Translations under genes and position numbers: made by a program | NCBI GenBank assembly: GCA_963662175.1 | Contig: OY759217.1 | Coordinates: 12,650,562 to 12,714,561 of the forward strand | DNA length: 64,000 bases | Origin: Aradus depressus | Lineage: Eukaryota; Arthropoda; Insecta; Hemiptera; Aradidae | Direction: 5' to 3' | Notes under the pieces: model-generated | What the model was told of the DNA's origin: nothing | What the model saw: the letters and a program-made list of their open reading frames with translations, nothing else | Database searches by the model: none | Shown here: one piece after another, positions 53,640-64,000 of the stretch | Layout of the letters: each line of letters opens with the position of its first letter | Numbering within the stretch: position 1 is the stretch's first letter

Positions 53640-54350
53640 TTGAGATTCTAATATTAAGTTTTTGTTAAATATTTGTTATTAACAGTTTAAGTACAAAGTG
53701 GTTTGACTTAATGTTTATTACTTTGGTTTTTTATTTAAAGTTATTATCATATGTATATTGTAACACCACTTATCAACAATTAATTATCATCTTAATAAAT
53801 GTTCAAAATGATGTCCCTGAACTTCAATACATTTTTCAACACGTGTAATGAAACATTGCACCATCCTTAATAAAGTTTTTCTGTCAATTTCTCGACATGC
53901 ATTTCTGATTCTCTCTTTCATATTTTCAGTTGTAGTTGGCACATTTTTGTATACTTGTTCTTTTAAATATGCCCATAGAAAAAAATCTGGCGAAGTTAAG
54001 TCCGGTGACATAGCTGGCCAGTTTACTGGACCACCTCGACCAATCCATCGGTTAGGATAGTCTCGTTTCTTAAATTCTCAAAACCATAAAAAATTGACAT
54101 TTTCAAACGAAACTTTTCCTACAAAAGATACGTATTTTTTCACATAGAATACATGTATGCAATTAAAACTATGGGTTTCCATTGAAAAAATCGAAGTTTC
54201 TCTTGATTTAACCCTGAAAACGCCACTCGAGGTTAAATTTCGTATTACCATTATATGTCTCCCTTTAAACCCTGCAACTTTTGTTTGAACAATTTTTTTC
54301 GATAAAGCTTATTTTTCGATTTATTCTTGTTTTTCAGGTTAAATTAATCA
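53640..54350 (-). mobile_element. Tc1/mariner-type element, internally deleted
   Basis: The right end, read inward on the minus strand, starts at a TA with CCGGGTGATTAATTTAACCT, as in IS630/Tc1-mariner elements. The interior between 54070 and 54340 is non-coding. The transposase C-terminus follows, then an AT-rich left end near 53640 where no matching TIR is visible. Confidence 0.6.
53787..54058 (-). pseudogene. Tc1/mariner-type transposase C-terminus
   Basis: About 90 open codons read RYPNRWIGRGGPVNWPAMSP, then DLTSPDFFLWAYLKEQVY, then TTENMKERIRNACREID and VEKCIEVQGHHFEHLLR, stop. The W-P-x-x-S-P-D-L-T-x-x-D-F-F-L-W block with its aspartate is the third catalytic block of this transposase group. 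The first two acidic residues and the DNA-binding domain are gone. Confidence 0.8.
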
Positions 54351-54354
54351 CCCG

Positions 54355-54597
54355 GTATATATCAATACATTCATTACATCGGCAGTTATTAGAGTTTTTG
54401 TGTTAAGTCTGAAAATCAATAGGTGTCGTTGTTAGAGAGTTCTGGATACACATTTCGTGTATTACATTCATTCTATTCTAGTTATCGTTTTCACATATGC
54501 ACGCACACACAGACATTATCCCCCCCCCCCCCCCTCCCCTTGATTTTCCAACCGATTACATAACTTCCCCTATACTTCGTTTAGCTGAGGAAGGAAA
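54355..54597 (-). repeat. Family F reverse copy with poly(C)
   Basis: 'tatcaatacattcattacat', 'ggcagttattagagtttttg', 'gaaaatcaataggtgtcgtt', 'accgattacataacttcccc'. A 14-nt C run (54521-54534) lies where other copies carry a T run. 54600-55085 holds no gene. Confidence 0.75.
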
Positions 54598-55090
54598 TGA
54601 AGCTATAATTTTCCACTAATATTATCATTAAACCGATTATTGAACCCTTAAGCAGACCCACATTCTATACCACCAGATTTACTGCAATTTGTGCTAAATT
54701 GGTAAATGAAGCCAAGTCAACAAGCCTGTACGAAATGCGATACAGCGGGACTGAAGCAAAAGGATATGGCATACTAGTGGAGTGGGTATGCGGGTAGGTA
54801 TTTAGAACAAAGGTATTTCTGGCTATATACCAATGGGCTAATTAATTGTCTGTTTGGGTAGGTAGCTAAAAGGGCTGCTGAAGAGGATCATATCCCATTC
54901 ATGGTCAAAATTCCGCAAACCTCCCCTCTAACGATCCTTCGGCATTCCACCCCCACCCCCTCCCCTCCCTATTGTACTTTACAGAGATTGGCAGCTACGC
55001 ATTGTCTACACTACGTCTAGGGGTAGTAAATGAAATAATCAATAATTAATTATGAGTTAACCTTTACAGAAATAATTCAATAACCTGATA

Positions 55091-55455
55091 ACAATGTTAT
55101 TAGGTTAGGTTTTATGACTCATGCCCGGCCTTTAACTACGAGGTCATATCGCCTACTACCAGAGCGCTCTTTCGTCACTCAGGTGGACATGAGCCCGACT
55201 CTACCATGGGAGTCCTAAATTTTGCCTACTCTAAATTTTTATTCAACTAGGGTAGTGGTCTTTAACGAGTACCTGTAATCGTACAGGCTCGGGACCATCG
55301 CTTAACGTCCCATCCGAAGCAAGGCGTGCTTAAGTTTATGTTACCTCCCAGATAAAATAAACTTAGGGCCTCGGTCGGGTTTCGAACCTACGATCTTGAG
55401 CTCAGAAGGCAAACACGCATACCACTGAGCTACCGGCGCCCTCTACAATGTTATT
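55091..55455 (-). repeat. SINE-A full copy with 11-bp TSD
   Basis: Complete reverse SINE-A (55102-55444) flanked by a perfect 11-bp duplication ACAATGTTATT (55091-55101 and 55445-55455). It has every segment of the 41.3-kb copy, including 'gagctaccggcgccc' at the head. The intact TSD is direct evidence of retroposition. Confidence 0.92.
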
Positions 55456-55500
55456 GAACTATGATCTTTATTAATTGAGCATATATATATTAAGCAAAGA

Positions 55501-55741
55501 GGGGCGCCGGTAGCTCAATGCTAGCGTGCCTGCTTTCTGAGCTTAAAATCGCAGGTTCAAACCCAGCCGAGGCCCTTCGATTTTTTTACCTGGGAAGTGA
55601 AAAGACCTTAAGCAAGCCGTAGACAAAATTTAGGACTCCTATAGTAAAGTCGGGCTCACGTCCACCAGAGTGACAAAACATGGGTCTGGTAGTAGGCGTT
55701 ATGACCTTGTAGTCCGGGCATGAGTCATAATAACTAACTAT
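55501..55741 (+). repeat. SINE-A with internal deletion, inverted to its neighbour
   Basis: Head 'gcgccggtagctcaatgcta', B box region 'caggttcaaacccagccga', then 'ttaagcaagccgt' joined directly to 'agacaaaatttaggactcct' and the tail 'gtccgggcatgagtcataat'. About 100 bp of body is lost. With the preceding copy it forms a ~240-bp inverted repeat. Confidence 0.85.
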
Positions 55742-55869
55742 GAAGCAAATTGCAAAGTTTAGTATCAATTTTGACCAGCATTTTGGAAATTAACTCATTC
55801 AAACAGTGTGACTTAAATAATTAGCACAGATAAAGAAAAAAAACACTTCTGGAAAAAATGCCAGAAAAA

Positions 55870-57015
55870 ATCAACATGAAATTTTATATTTAAATTCAAA
55901 ACTCCATAAGGACAACACCTGTTCATTTTCAGAAAAATCGACCGGGGGGGGGATCAGAGGGGTTTAACTCACAAAACTCCAATAACTTCTGATGTAATGA
56001 ATTGTGATGTATAAAAATAGACACCTTCAAATTATTAATATTATAAAAATTAATTATATTTATTTATATAAAGAAGCAACTAAATTAGTGAATAAATATA
56101 TGAATGCATTTTGTTTTAAAAAGAACCAATGAATGGAGAACAAAACACGACCATCAGCTGTTTTTAATTAATGTAGAAGAGTTGAGGTCTGGGTTGAGGT
56201 GAGACGGTCTGAGTGGAGATGGAGTGAGAGCTTAGGCTTAAGGTGTGGAGAACTAAGTTGAAGTGAATTGATTGTGATTAATTGGAGTTTTAATTGAAAT
56301 AGATGCAAAAAGGAAGTACTTTATTATATGTTTTATATGCCCTAAAATAACTTAAATTTGAAGAATGATCAGTATTTAGAAAGAAAAGAGACTAAAAAAT
56401 AAATGTATAAATTAGGTTGTAAGATTTCTTTTTGTAGATAATTTGATTTTTTTTTATATCTAAGTTATTAATTTTATTATGTAGTTTAAGTAAATAAACC
56501 CAATTATTTGTTTTCGTAAATTCTATGCTATTCATTTTTTCTGTTGGCCCAGTAAGATCATTTAAAAACCTTTGGATTTGATTTAATATTTTTGCAAAAT
56601 TTAGAAAAACAATATGGCATCTCTTTAGAAATCCAAATGAAAAGTTGGTTAAATGAAATTTTTTAAATAAATTACGTGCACTTTCTTCAAAATTATTATA
56701 TACTTTTTTAGGGTTCCTTTTCGAAAAATACTGTAGAAATCACAATTTAGTAAAAGACCAAAGAGATATACAAATTCAACAGGAAATGTGGTAATGTTAT
56801 TTAATTATTAAAAATTTTATTATTTATAATTATTATTTATTTTTATTTTTTTCTTTACCACAGAATGTATCTACACAAAATTTAGAGTGAGGAGAGAAGC
56901 TCCTATGTGAGTCAACTGTTCACTTTTAGATCAGTCAATGGATTTTGGCGGGAGAGTGAAAAGTTAATTTATTAATTCGTTCTGGGGAAGTACAATGCCG
57001 CTGAGTAACCGATGA
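55870..57015 (+). repeat. Family F forward copy split by an LTR
   Basis: Left part 55870-56002 ('aactccataaggacaacacc', 'ataacttctgatgtaatgaa'); right part 56863-57015 ('gaatgtatctacacaaaatt', 'gttctggggaagtacaatgc'). Joining them restores the usual motif order, so the LTR inserted inside an existing F. 57016-57405 has no gene. Confidence 0.8.
55999..56866 (+). mobile_element. Solo-LTR-like element with 4-bp TSD GAAT
   Basis: 860-bp unit (56003-56862) starting TGTGATGTATAA and ending TTTACCACA, flanked by GAAT on both sides. Interior matches 47.2 kb in reverse ('accaatgaatggagaacaaa', 'ctatgctattcattttttct', 'acgtgcactttcttcaaaat', 'caacaggaaatgtggtaat'). Contains AATAAA near the middle. No internal region or second LTR was found. 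Confidence 0.85.
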
Positions 57016-57407
57016 CTTTTTTTCCTCTTCTTTTTTTTTTTTTTTTGCAGTTATACATTATGCATTCTCGTAATAGCGCCCAAAACTGAGAGAGGGGAAA
57101 AGAATGAAGGCTAGTCCTGTAAGACCTAAAAATGTGTTTGCCCGGAGCCGGGAGCTACCAAGACCACAAGAGAGGCGGCATGCAAATCACTCGACATTCT
57201 TATGGTAATGATCTCACCTGAATAGTTCGTTAATAATTTAGCTCCGATTCAGGGGACCTTCTTCCAATCAGCCTGTTTAGTTGGCTACCCCCCCTCCCTG
57301 CCTCTGCCTATGGCATCCCCAACCAACATTTTGGATGTTATTTGAGCAACAAAAAAAAGTAATTAAGAAAAAAATAAAAAGAATATCGATGAAACACAAT
57401 GTACATC

Positions 57408-57544
57408 CCTAATATGAATTAATCAATTAATTTTTCACTCTCTCCATTTATTACATAGGTTACATGGTTGTTGAGTTAAGCCCTCACCACAACCTTCCCT
57501 TCGGTCGACTTAGTAAAAAATTAATAGGTGTCGTCCTTATGGGG
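57408..57544 (-). repeat. Family F reverse fragment
   Basis: 'atgaattaatcaattaattt', 'cccttcggtcgacttagtaa', 'ttaataggtgtcgtccttat'. SINE-A begins exactly where it breaks. Confidence 0.65.
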
Positions 57545-57657
57545 TTTTACCTGGGAGGTGAAAAGAACTTATACACGTCGTCCTTCGGATGGGACGTTAA
57601 GCGATGGTCCCGAGCCTGTACGATATCAGGTACTCGTTAAAAACTATTATCCTAGGT

Positions 57658-58789
57658 CAGTGGTCGGCAAACTCATTAGTCAACAGAGCCTAATATCAAC
57701 AGTACAACGATTGAAATGTCTTTTCAGAGCCAAATTTTTTAAATTATATAGGTAGGTAAATTGTTATTATCTTAATTAGGGTACTCCTAAGCTGGCCTTT
57801 GCTAAAAACGTCCTCAAGCTGATTGAGGTACGTTCGCTGAGGTCGACCCCTTCCAACTCTGCAATCGACTCTCATCTTGTATACTTATTTCGTCTACCTC
57901 CTTTCGTTCATTCCTCTCTATATAAACCTTGATATCATACTTAATAACGATATTATTTATTGATAAAATTAAATTGTAAGGTATCCATAAAATTAAATCA
58001 TGACAATGACCGACAAACACTAATGTGAACAATGGCCTTGCATCTCCTCAGAAAGTTTCAGTAAGTCAGGTTTGTATGTTGTTGTTTTTAATTTTAGGCA
58101 CGATTCCAGGTTCTCATCAATAAGACGACTTCTCAATTTACTCTTGATAAGGTTCATGCTTGAAAATGATTGTTCGCATGAATACGTAGAGCCGAATAAG
58201 GAAAGAATAGCAAACGCTAGTTTTTTCAGCTGATTATATGAGTCAGGAATACCAGGTGTTAAAAATCAACATATCTTCCTTCTCCATGTCTTTCAAAGCA
58301 GACCACTTGAGCTGTGAACTAAGTTCACAGTTGCTTTTCTCCAATATTTCCAGCGGCCCAACCGAACGGCAGCGAGTGGAAGGGAAAGTGCCGCTGGTGG
58401 GGCAACCTTGGAGGAGAGGCAAAGGGCTGCGGACAGAGACAGGTGGAATTGCCAATCGCAGGGGTGCGGATTTTAACTAAAATTCTAGTCCTTCCTGCGG
58501 GGAGACGCGCTCGGAAGTAATACATTGTAGAACACGATGCAAAGATACGATTTGACGATACGCGTTGACATTAATTCTTTCTGGAAATGTTTTCTCATTA
58601 AGTCGCTTCAGAGTACTCGCCTAAAGATGAACACCAACTATGTAAAAATAGAAATAAGAATACCAGTCATCACGAAGTTTCAATCGCACTCTACGTGCGC
58701 GCCCCCGCACGTGGTATTTTGTGGAAGAGCCACACTCAAGAGGGCAAAGAGCCGCATCTGACTCGCGAACCGCGGTTTGCCGACCACTG
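57658..58789 (-). mobile_element. hAT element with TIRs and 8-bp TSD
   Basis: Both ends are CAGTGGTCGGCAAAC reading inward (15-bp TIR). Flanks TCCTAGGT (57650-57657) and ATCTAAGT (58790-58797) are each one or two changes from the SINE's TCCTAAGT. That fits an 8-bp duplication with later mutations, as for hAT. At 1132 bp it holds only the end of a transposase gene, so it is non-autonomous. Confidence 0.88.
58020..58455 (-). pseudogene. hAT transposase C-terminus (BED/FAM200-like dimerisation domain)
   Basis: On the minus strand, LSSQLKWSALKDMEKEDML precedes IPDSYNQLKKLAFAIL, then FGSTYSCEQSFSSMNLIKSK, LRSRLIDENLESCLKLK and a stop at about 58020. One frameshift lies near 58245. S-T-Y-x-C-E-Q-x-F-S-x-M and K-S-K-x-R-x-x-L-x-D-E-x-L are the core of the hAT C-terminal dimerisation domain, close in type to the group domesticated as FAM200/ZBED-like genes. 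The catalytic and zinc-finger parts are absent; sequence nearer 58450 is not clearly coding. Confidence 0.82.
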
Positions 58790-59134
58790 ATCTAAGTGAA
58801 TAATAATTTAGGATAGGCAACATTTAGAACTCCCAAAGTAGAGTCGGGCTCAAGTCCACCAGAGTGACGAAAGAGCACAGACGATATGACCTCGTAGTTA
58901 AAGCCCGGCCATGAGTTATAATAACTAACTAACTAAGAATACTCAGGAAGACTAACACGTAGGTAAATTCAATAACCCAATCAAAAGAGCCATAAATAAG
59001 AGAGAGCTGTCAAACGGCAGAAGATTAGCTTGATCAGGAGTGAGTCGTGTTCGGAATACAACGTGAAACTCATCTCATCAACCTGGATCCTAAACGAAAC
59101 TCCTTACCTTACCTACCAGGAATATACCTACCTT

Positions 59135-59555
59135 TCCACTTCCTCAGCTATACCTCTTCCTAAGTATACGGGAAGTTATGTAATCGGTAAAAAAGTCCAT
59201 GCTCAGTTTTCAACGGAATTTCATATTTTCCAACATGATAACTACCGATAGAATGGATGTATACAAACAAAATTTTACATGTGTAGTATAAGGATAACAT
59301 CTATTGATCGTCAGCCAAATCGGCCAAAGGGAAGGGGAGGGGGGGGTTAGGGTGGCGGCCTAACACAAATGTAATAAATGGCCGATGTAATAAATGTATT
59401 GATACAAAATTTAGTGTAAAGATTTAAAAGCCTCTGTGTAAGTCAACTATTGTTTACCCCTAACGGCCGTTCGTTTTTGGTGAGAGAGCGACAAATTAAT
59501 TGATTATTTCATTCGGTTGAAGTACATTTTTGCCGGTGAATAACCGACGAATGTT
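59135..59555 (+). repeat. Family F forward copy
   Basis: 'cacttcctcagctatacctc', 'gttatgtaatcggtaaaaaa', 'cagccaaatcggccaaaggg', 'ggccgatgtaataaatgtat', 'ttgccggtgaataaccgacg'. Confidence 0.8.
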
Positions 59556-59639
59556 TACCTTTACGTTATTATTCTGACGGGACTAATATTCTTAGTATGT
59601 AATTCAAAAAAAAAATCGAAAATATTCCTGCCTTGCAGT

Positions 59640-60305
59640 GTACCTTAACAAAAATCCCATTCTTTTAAAAAACGAAGTCCGCTATCTAGGCCTCAAACTC
59701 GACGAACGACTAACTTGGAATCCTCACACGAGATTGAAAAGCCAAGAAATGAACAGACGTTATAAACTTTTACTAAGACAACTAGCCAAAAGATCCAATC
59801 TTTGAAAACAAAACGACTTATATACAACGCTTTACTCAAACCTATGTGGACTTACGGACTTGAACTCTGGGGTTCTGCCAAGACTTCCAATCTCCAGCGC
59901 ATTCAATCCAAAATTCTTCGTAAAATAGCCAATGCTCCTTATTAAGTCTCCAACAAAATTCTTCACACCGACCTTAACGTATCTTTTGTCACTGAAGTCG
60001 CTAAATCCAAATATAAAAAAATATTTTCCCTTCTTAGTTCCCACAATAATCCTCTAGTCCGTGCCCTCCATTCTGCCATACTTCCTCAACGACGGCTTAA
60101 GCGTCAATGGCCTAGAGACCTCCTGAGCAGCAGCATTGACAGTGATTAGTTACAAATGAGAGAAAATCAATGACTAGAGAGTGCCACCACTGGGTGATTT
60201 CTCCCCTCTTGACATTGCCATTATCTCTCTATTAGCACATTTGCTTGTTGTATTTTTATACAGTTGTAAATATATATTTGTATATAAAAAAAAATAAAAA
60301 AATAA
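59640..60305 (+). pseudogene. Jockey-type LINE ORF2 C-terminus and 3' UTR
   Basis: Reads VRYLGLKLDERLTWNPH, then after a stop LLKPMWTYGLELWGSAKTSN, LQRIQSKILRKIANAPY, stop, and SKYKKIFSLLSSHNNPLVRA with LPQRRLKRQWPRDLLSSS, stop. These are the post-catalytic RT regions of Jockey LINEs. The 3' UTR ('gggtgatttctcccctcttg') and an A-rich tail end near 60305. At least two nonsense codons. Same family as 10.8-11.1 kb, which retains only the last part. Confidence 0.82.
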
Positions 60306-60656
60306 AGAATCCTGGATCTATGGGCTAATTTTTTCATGATATTCAAATATCTACCCACAAATTACCCCCAATTGGAAGATTGTTTTTTTGATTCTTTGAG
60401 TGCTTCAGCCCAAAATTTATAGCACTTTATATCAATTACATTCAAAGTGTGATGTCCGCCATGTTTTCTCTTTAACAATTACAAATAAAATAAAATTTAA
60501 TTAAATATCCAAGTCTGAAAGTGTTGAAGTGCTATGGCTAGGAAAGAGCGGATGAGTTCAGTTCCAATTAAGATGGTATCTGATTGTATTAAGTAATTGG
60601 TTAATAGAAGATCATAGAGATCTTTCTGTTGGAGTCTTCATGGCTAAGTGGTTAGC

Positions 60657-61394
60657 TGTGATGTAAAAAAAAATGTACATACATTAAGATTATTAAAATA
60701 CTATAAAATCAATTATTATTATTTATATAAAAACAGCTGTAAGGAGTGAAGTCACTTAAATAGTGTGTGAGAGAAGCGTTTTTAGGGTTAAGGTGTAGTG
60801 AACCAAGTAGGTGTGAAATAACAGTGAAATCGAAGCGCAAAGGTACTTTTATTTATATATATGTACATATATATGCCCAAAATAACATTTGATATAGTTT
60901 TAAATAATTAGTTTGTAAGATTTTTCTAAATAGTAAATTTTTTTTTTATAATGATTGATATTCTGAATTTATTTAAAATGTAGGTTAAGAAAAAACAAAC
61001 CCAAATATTTGTTCTCTTATTTTATGCTATTCATTCTATTTCCCTGTTAACCCAGTAAGATAATTTACATCTTTGGAATAGATTTAACATTTTTGCAAAT
61101 TTAGAAAAACAATAATACGGCAGCTCTTTAATAAATTTAGAAGAAATCCAAATGAAAAGTTTGTTAATTGAAAAATTTTAAAATACGTGCACTTTCTTCA
61201 AAATTGCACGTCTTGAACCTTCGATATTTTTTAGGGCCCTTTTCGGAAATTACTGTAGAAATCAAAATTTAGTAGAAGACAAGCTAAGATGTCAACAGGA
61301 AATGTAGTAATTTTTTTTGTTTATTTAATTATTATTAATTTTATTACTTCAATTATTATTTATATTTTTATTTTTATTTATCAAATACCATGTA
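60657..61394 (+). mobile_element. Solo-LTR-like element, 3' end damaged
   Basis: Begins TGTGATGTAAAA and follows 56.0 kb: 'aaaaacagctgtaaggagtg', 'caaacccaaatatttgttct', 'tatgctattcattctatttc', 'acgtgcactttcttcaaaat', 'gtcaacaggaaatgtagtaa'. It ends around 'tcaaatacca' without the final CA. No target duplication could be matched. 60306-60656 has no gene. Confidence 0.75.
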
Positions 61395-61567
61395 AATGAT
61401 ATCTGTAATTAAAAACTAGAGGCGAGGAGGCGCTCCTAGTGTCAATAAATGTAAGCCGAATTGAACTGAGAACCGATGACATGACCCGCTCTAACCTTCT
61501 AACAATAACAAACGTTATTTTCAAATTATATTACTCATTTAAGTTAAAGTTTTAGTTGTGATGTAAA

Positions 61568-61642
61568 ATGCCCAAACGAACTATCAGAGATTTTTTCACA
61601 TCTAACAAAAAAATTATAACTCCAGAAACCACAGGAGAATGA
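61568..61642 (+). pseudogene. Possible transposase N-terminal peptide
   Basis: An ATG opens 24 codons, MPKRTIRDFFTSNKKIITPE..., before a TGA. The MPKRTIxDFF start resembles N-termini of some hAT-type transposases, where a short peptide precedes the zinc finger. Nothing recognisable follows, so the call is weak. Confidence 0.22.
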
Positions 61643-61804
61643 AGATACCTTGGCTAATTAATTCATCAAAAAAAGGTAAAGAAAAACGATTTTATAACCG
61701 AAAGTGGGAAACTGTATGTCCTCCTTTAAACAACTGGCTACTTATATTGTTATCACCCCCCATTAAAATGCCCCACCCCCCTTGAAAAAATGTCTGATTT
61801 CAAC

Positions 61805-61975
61805 ACTGTTAGCACAGGTAGCGTGTCAGCCTACTGAGTTCAAGATCGCGGGTTCGAAACCCGGCCGAGGCTATTAGGTTTTGAATCTGGAATGTAAAAA
61901 AAAACTTGAGCCATGGTCCCGAGCCTGAGCGATGTCCGGTACTCATTAAAGGCTAGTCCCATTTTTATATATAAA
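61805..61975 (+). repeat. SINE-A, 3'-truncated
   Basis: Head 'gcacaggtagcgtgtcagcc', 'tactgagttcaagatcgcgg', B box GGGTTCGAAACCC, then 'aaacttgagccatggtcccg' and 'gatgtccggtactcattaaa'. The 'cacgccgtcc' segment is deleted. Confidence 0.8.
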
Positions 61976-62347
61976 ACATTTATGACTATCCACGGATCTA
62001 TAGAATAGGACGACAACCTGTTGATAGCCCGTTGCTAATAACCTCGGCAGTTGATGAGACGTTAAACCCACAAAGAAAGATGAAAAATAAAGATATTGAG
62101 AGAGGAAGATAAGGACGGTGGATTCCTGAAGTGGATTCTTCTGTCAATTAACACCATCTACAGGAGGAGAGAGAGACCCGACAAAAACTCAGGAATCCTC
62201 TGCGTCAGCCGCATTCGATTCTCTGATTGGCTTTCAATATACGTATCTGCAAGTCGTAACCTTCTCAATGTACAACCGTGAACCACCCTGTCATTCCCTT
62301 ATATGTAAAACATTTCCTACTTTGAAAATGGCCAAAAGCCTAATATA

Positions 62348-62425
62348 GTAAAACCCTTCTGCAACGGACAGTCACAGGACCAAGAAAATTGTCCGTTGCG
62401 AAAAGGTGTTCGTTGAGGGTTTAAA
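62348..62425. repeat. Short inverted-repeat remnant, Tigger-like
   Basis: 'acccttctgcaacggacagt' faces 'gttcgttgagggttt', and 'acggaca' faces 'tgtccgtt'. The sequence resembles ends of pogo/Tigger elements (ACGGACA blocks), too short for a firm call. Confidence 0.3.
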
Positions 62426-62431
62426 AAAAAC

Positions 62432-62512
62432 CGTTGACGTTAAGCGAGGTCCTGAGCCTGTGCGATTGCATGTACTGGTAGGCAAACTATTCTGGGTAGG
62501 CAAAATTTAGGA
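62432..62512 (+). repeat. SINE-A body fragment
   Basis: 'gttgacgttaagcgaggtcc', 'tgagcctgtgcgattgcatg', 'gggtaggcaaaatttaggag', with an internal deletion. 62513-63140 has two minus-strand frames (66 and 86 codons) that I cannot assign. Confidence 0.65.
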
Positions 62513-63139
62513 GGTAATAGGGAATGGATTAGAGCATAGGATGCTTAGGTCCCTAGGTGTACACACTTCCTCCCAAAATATCAGTTCATAGAGACCGATA
62601 TATGGAAGTATTGATAACGTTCTACTGAGATTTTCAATATCCAGTATCAATACTTGGCTTTCAACAGCTCCAAGCTTTTCTTTATTGCCTCCATAGCGGA
62701 GCCCCACGACGCCTCTTTCTGCTCCAGGATATCCCCACAGCGAAAACTAATCATTAGATAACATTTTCATTTCTAGTTTCCCATCTAGTATATATTGACT
62801 AGAAATGCATTGGAAGAGCCAGGCTACACGGTCAGCGGAGGCGCCACGAACTACGGAAATACACCGCCTCCTATAATGGTCCCTGGAGGCCGTATATCCA
62901 CTTATACCAAAATAGAAGAGGCTCCGGATTAGAGAGTCCCAGGTGACACTCTCAGCTATACAATCCTTACCAGATATTATTATACACTTGTAAAGGTTGT
63001 ATTCCATACAATATCAGTCAGATTAGTTACAGACACATTTTTGAAAAAAAGGAAATTGAATACTTCCCTAAATTTGTAGTTTTGCCATTAGTTCTTTTAT
63101 GAAGATAAGGCGGAAATAAGGAGGTTAAGCTGATCAGAT

Positions 63140-63880
63140 GAGCGAAGTGCCTCTTGTCTCCACCACCTCACTCCCCTCCATCACCTCTTTCGATCATTTT
63201 ATTTATATCCGTTATTCTTAACTTTAGCGAAAATATGTATTGAACAAATAATGTTTTAATTTATTATTATGTTTTTTATCCTACACCTACGTCAATGGGT
63301 ACTTGTGCTACACCTACCTCTTGTCGGAAATTTCGATTTTGAGTTTTTGATATTTTCTAATTTAACACTAAAAAATAAACATTTTGCAAAAAAAATGGAG
63401 TGGATATCTCAAAAATTACGGATTTTATGGAATTTAAAAAATTTTATTAGTAAAAGTGGCTTTTATGGGAAAACGCTGATAAAGATAAAAAAGGGACATC
63501 TTGTCGGACATGCACGCACTCTTTCTTTATCACTATTAACACTTATAATTCGACACAAAACCACTAGCAGAATACAAAACTATTTAACATAAAATTTATT
63601 TTTATGAACGAAATTATAGATTATGAAAAATAGACCTCTTGTCGGATCAATATTATTTCTCCATAACGACAAGAGGTCCCATTTCATAGACCTGACCTGA
63701 CCCCCTTTAATTAAATTTTTAAAATATTTCCGAACGTAACTTATTTTTTTTAACAACTTTCACAGGTAAAGGAGATAGTAGAGTATTATAATTCATAAAA
63801 AACAGGAAATGCCATTTTTTGACGCTAACACCTTATTTTGATTACACTGAACATTTCACTCTCCCGACAAGAGGTCCCTC
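63140..63880. repeat. Region with a recurrent CTCTTGTCGG motif
   Basis: CTTGTCGG-type motifs occur at 63317-63327, 63494-63506 and 63633-63645, with a variant at 63149. Their complement occurs at 63667-63679 and 63864-63877. The 63633 and 63667 sites face each other and form a hairpin with ~20-bp imperfect arms. The 107-codon frame at 63269 has no recognisable domain. Confidence 0.5.
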
Positions 63881-64000
63881 ATCGCTTTCCACATCACATA
63901 TAGTGCTCTTATCGTACCTCTCTCGTCTTATGTCCTCCAAGCCGGTACATGGGTCCAGAAGAGTAGCGTCCACAGCCCCTCCATAGCAAAGCCGGCAGAT

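Larger units (their letters stand above)
57545..58945 (+). repeat. SINE-A split by a hAT element
   Basis: Left part 57545-57657 ('ttttacctgggaggtgaaaa', 'gtccttcggatgggacgtta', 'gtacgatatcaggtactcgt') lacks the tRNA-like head. Right part 58790-58945 ('aagtgaataataatttagga', 'agtagagtcgggctcaagtc', 'taaagcccggccatgagtta', TAAC repeats). The pieces are contiguous in the SINE-A order. Confidence 0.85.

Noticed and set aside
62507..63007. Minus-strand frames with a vague R1 RT feel (WDSLIRSLFYFGISGY)
   Set aside because: The similarity covers one short block and downstream RT motifs do not appear in any frame.

Overview
This window looks like intergenic or intronic DNA from an animal nuclear genome. 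I found no host protein-coding gene that I can support. It is AT-rich and packed with degraded transposable elements: R1- and Jockey-type LINE fragments, Tc1/mariner, pogo and hAT remnants, solo-LTR-like units, tRNA-derived SINEs, fold-back elements and minisatellites. This mix fits an arthropod, most likely an insect. A hemipteran such as a planthopper is possible from the general look of the SINE, but that is a guess. Nothing bacterial or viral was seen, and there is no rRNA gene or convincing functional tRNA gene.

Two dispersed families dominate. SINE-A has about 18 copies. It is about 345 bp, has a tRNA-like head with A and B boxes, and ends in TAAC repeats. Family F has about 28 full or partial copies of 430-630 bp. 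It carries two internal versions of the same motif and inverted CTTCCCCAG / CTGGGGAAG blocks near its ends. Smaller families (G, H, I, L) recur between them. 'Family' letters are my own labels.

Layout. 0-4 kb: F copy, SINE, a 5'-truncated R1-type LINE with perfect target-site duplications, then 37-bp and 138-155-bp tandem arrays. 4-15 kb: a TIR element with a possible Ginger/KRBA2-like C-terminus, a SINE whose body became a ~126-bp tandem array, fold-backs and Jockey LINE pieces. 15.9-17.3 kb: a 73-bp satellite with a ~728-bp higher-order period. 17-32 kb: F copies, two of which carry the same inverted-repeat insert with hammerhead-like cores, plus G-tracts, an endonuclease fragment and a Jockey RT. 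32-49 kb: Jockey RT, two solo-LTR-like elements (one holding an R1-type LINE), a 113-bp array, a hAT remnant, hairpins and SINEs. 49-58 kb: paired LINE 3' ends, a second SINE type, a pogo-like MITE, a LINE with an open C-terminal frame, a mariner deletion derivative, inverted SINEs, and an LTR inside an F copy. 57.5-64 kb: a hAT element inside a SINE, a Jockey LINE, another LTR, and a block with a recurrent CTCTTGTCGG motif.

Nested insertions give a relative order: F before LTR (56 kb), F before SINE before hAT (57.5 kb), and LTR before R1-type LINE (34 kb). Many boundaries are approximate because they come from comparing copies by eye within this window.
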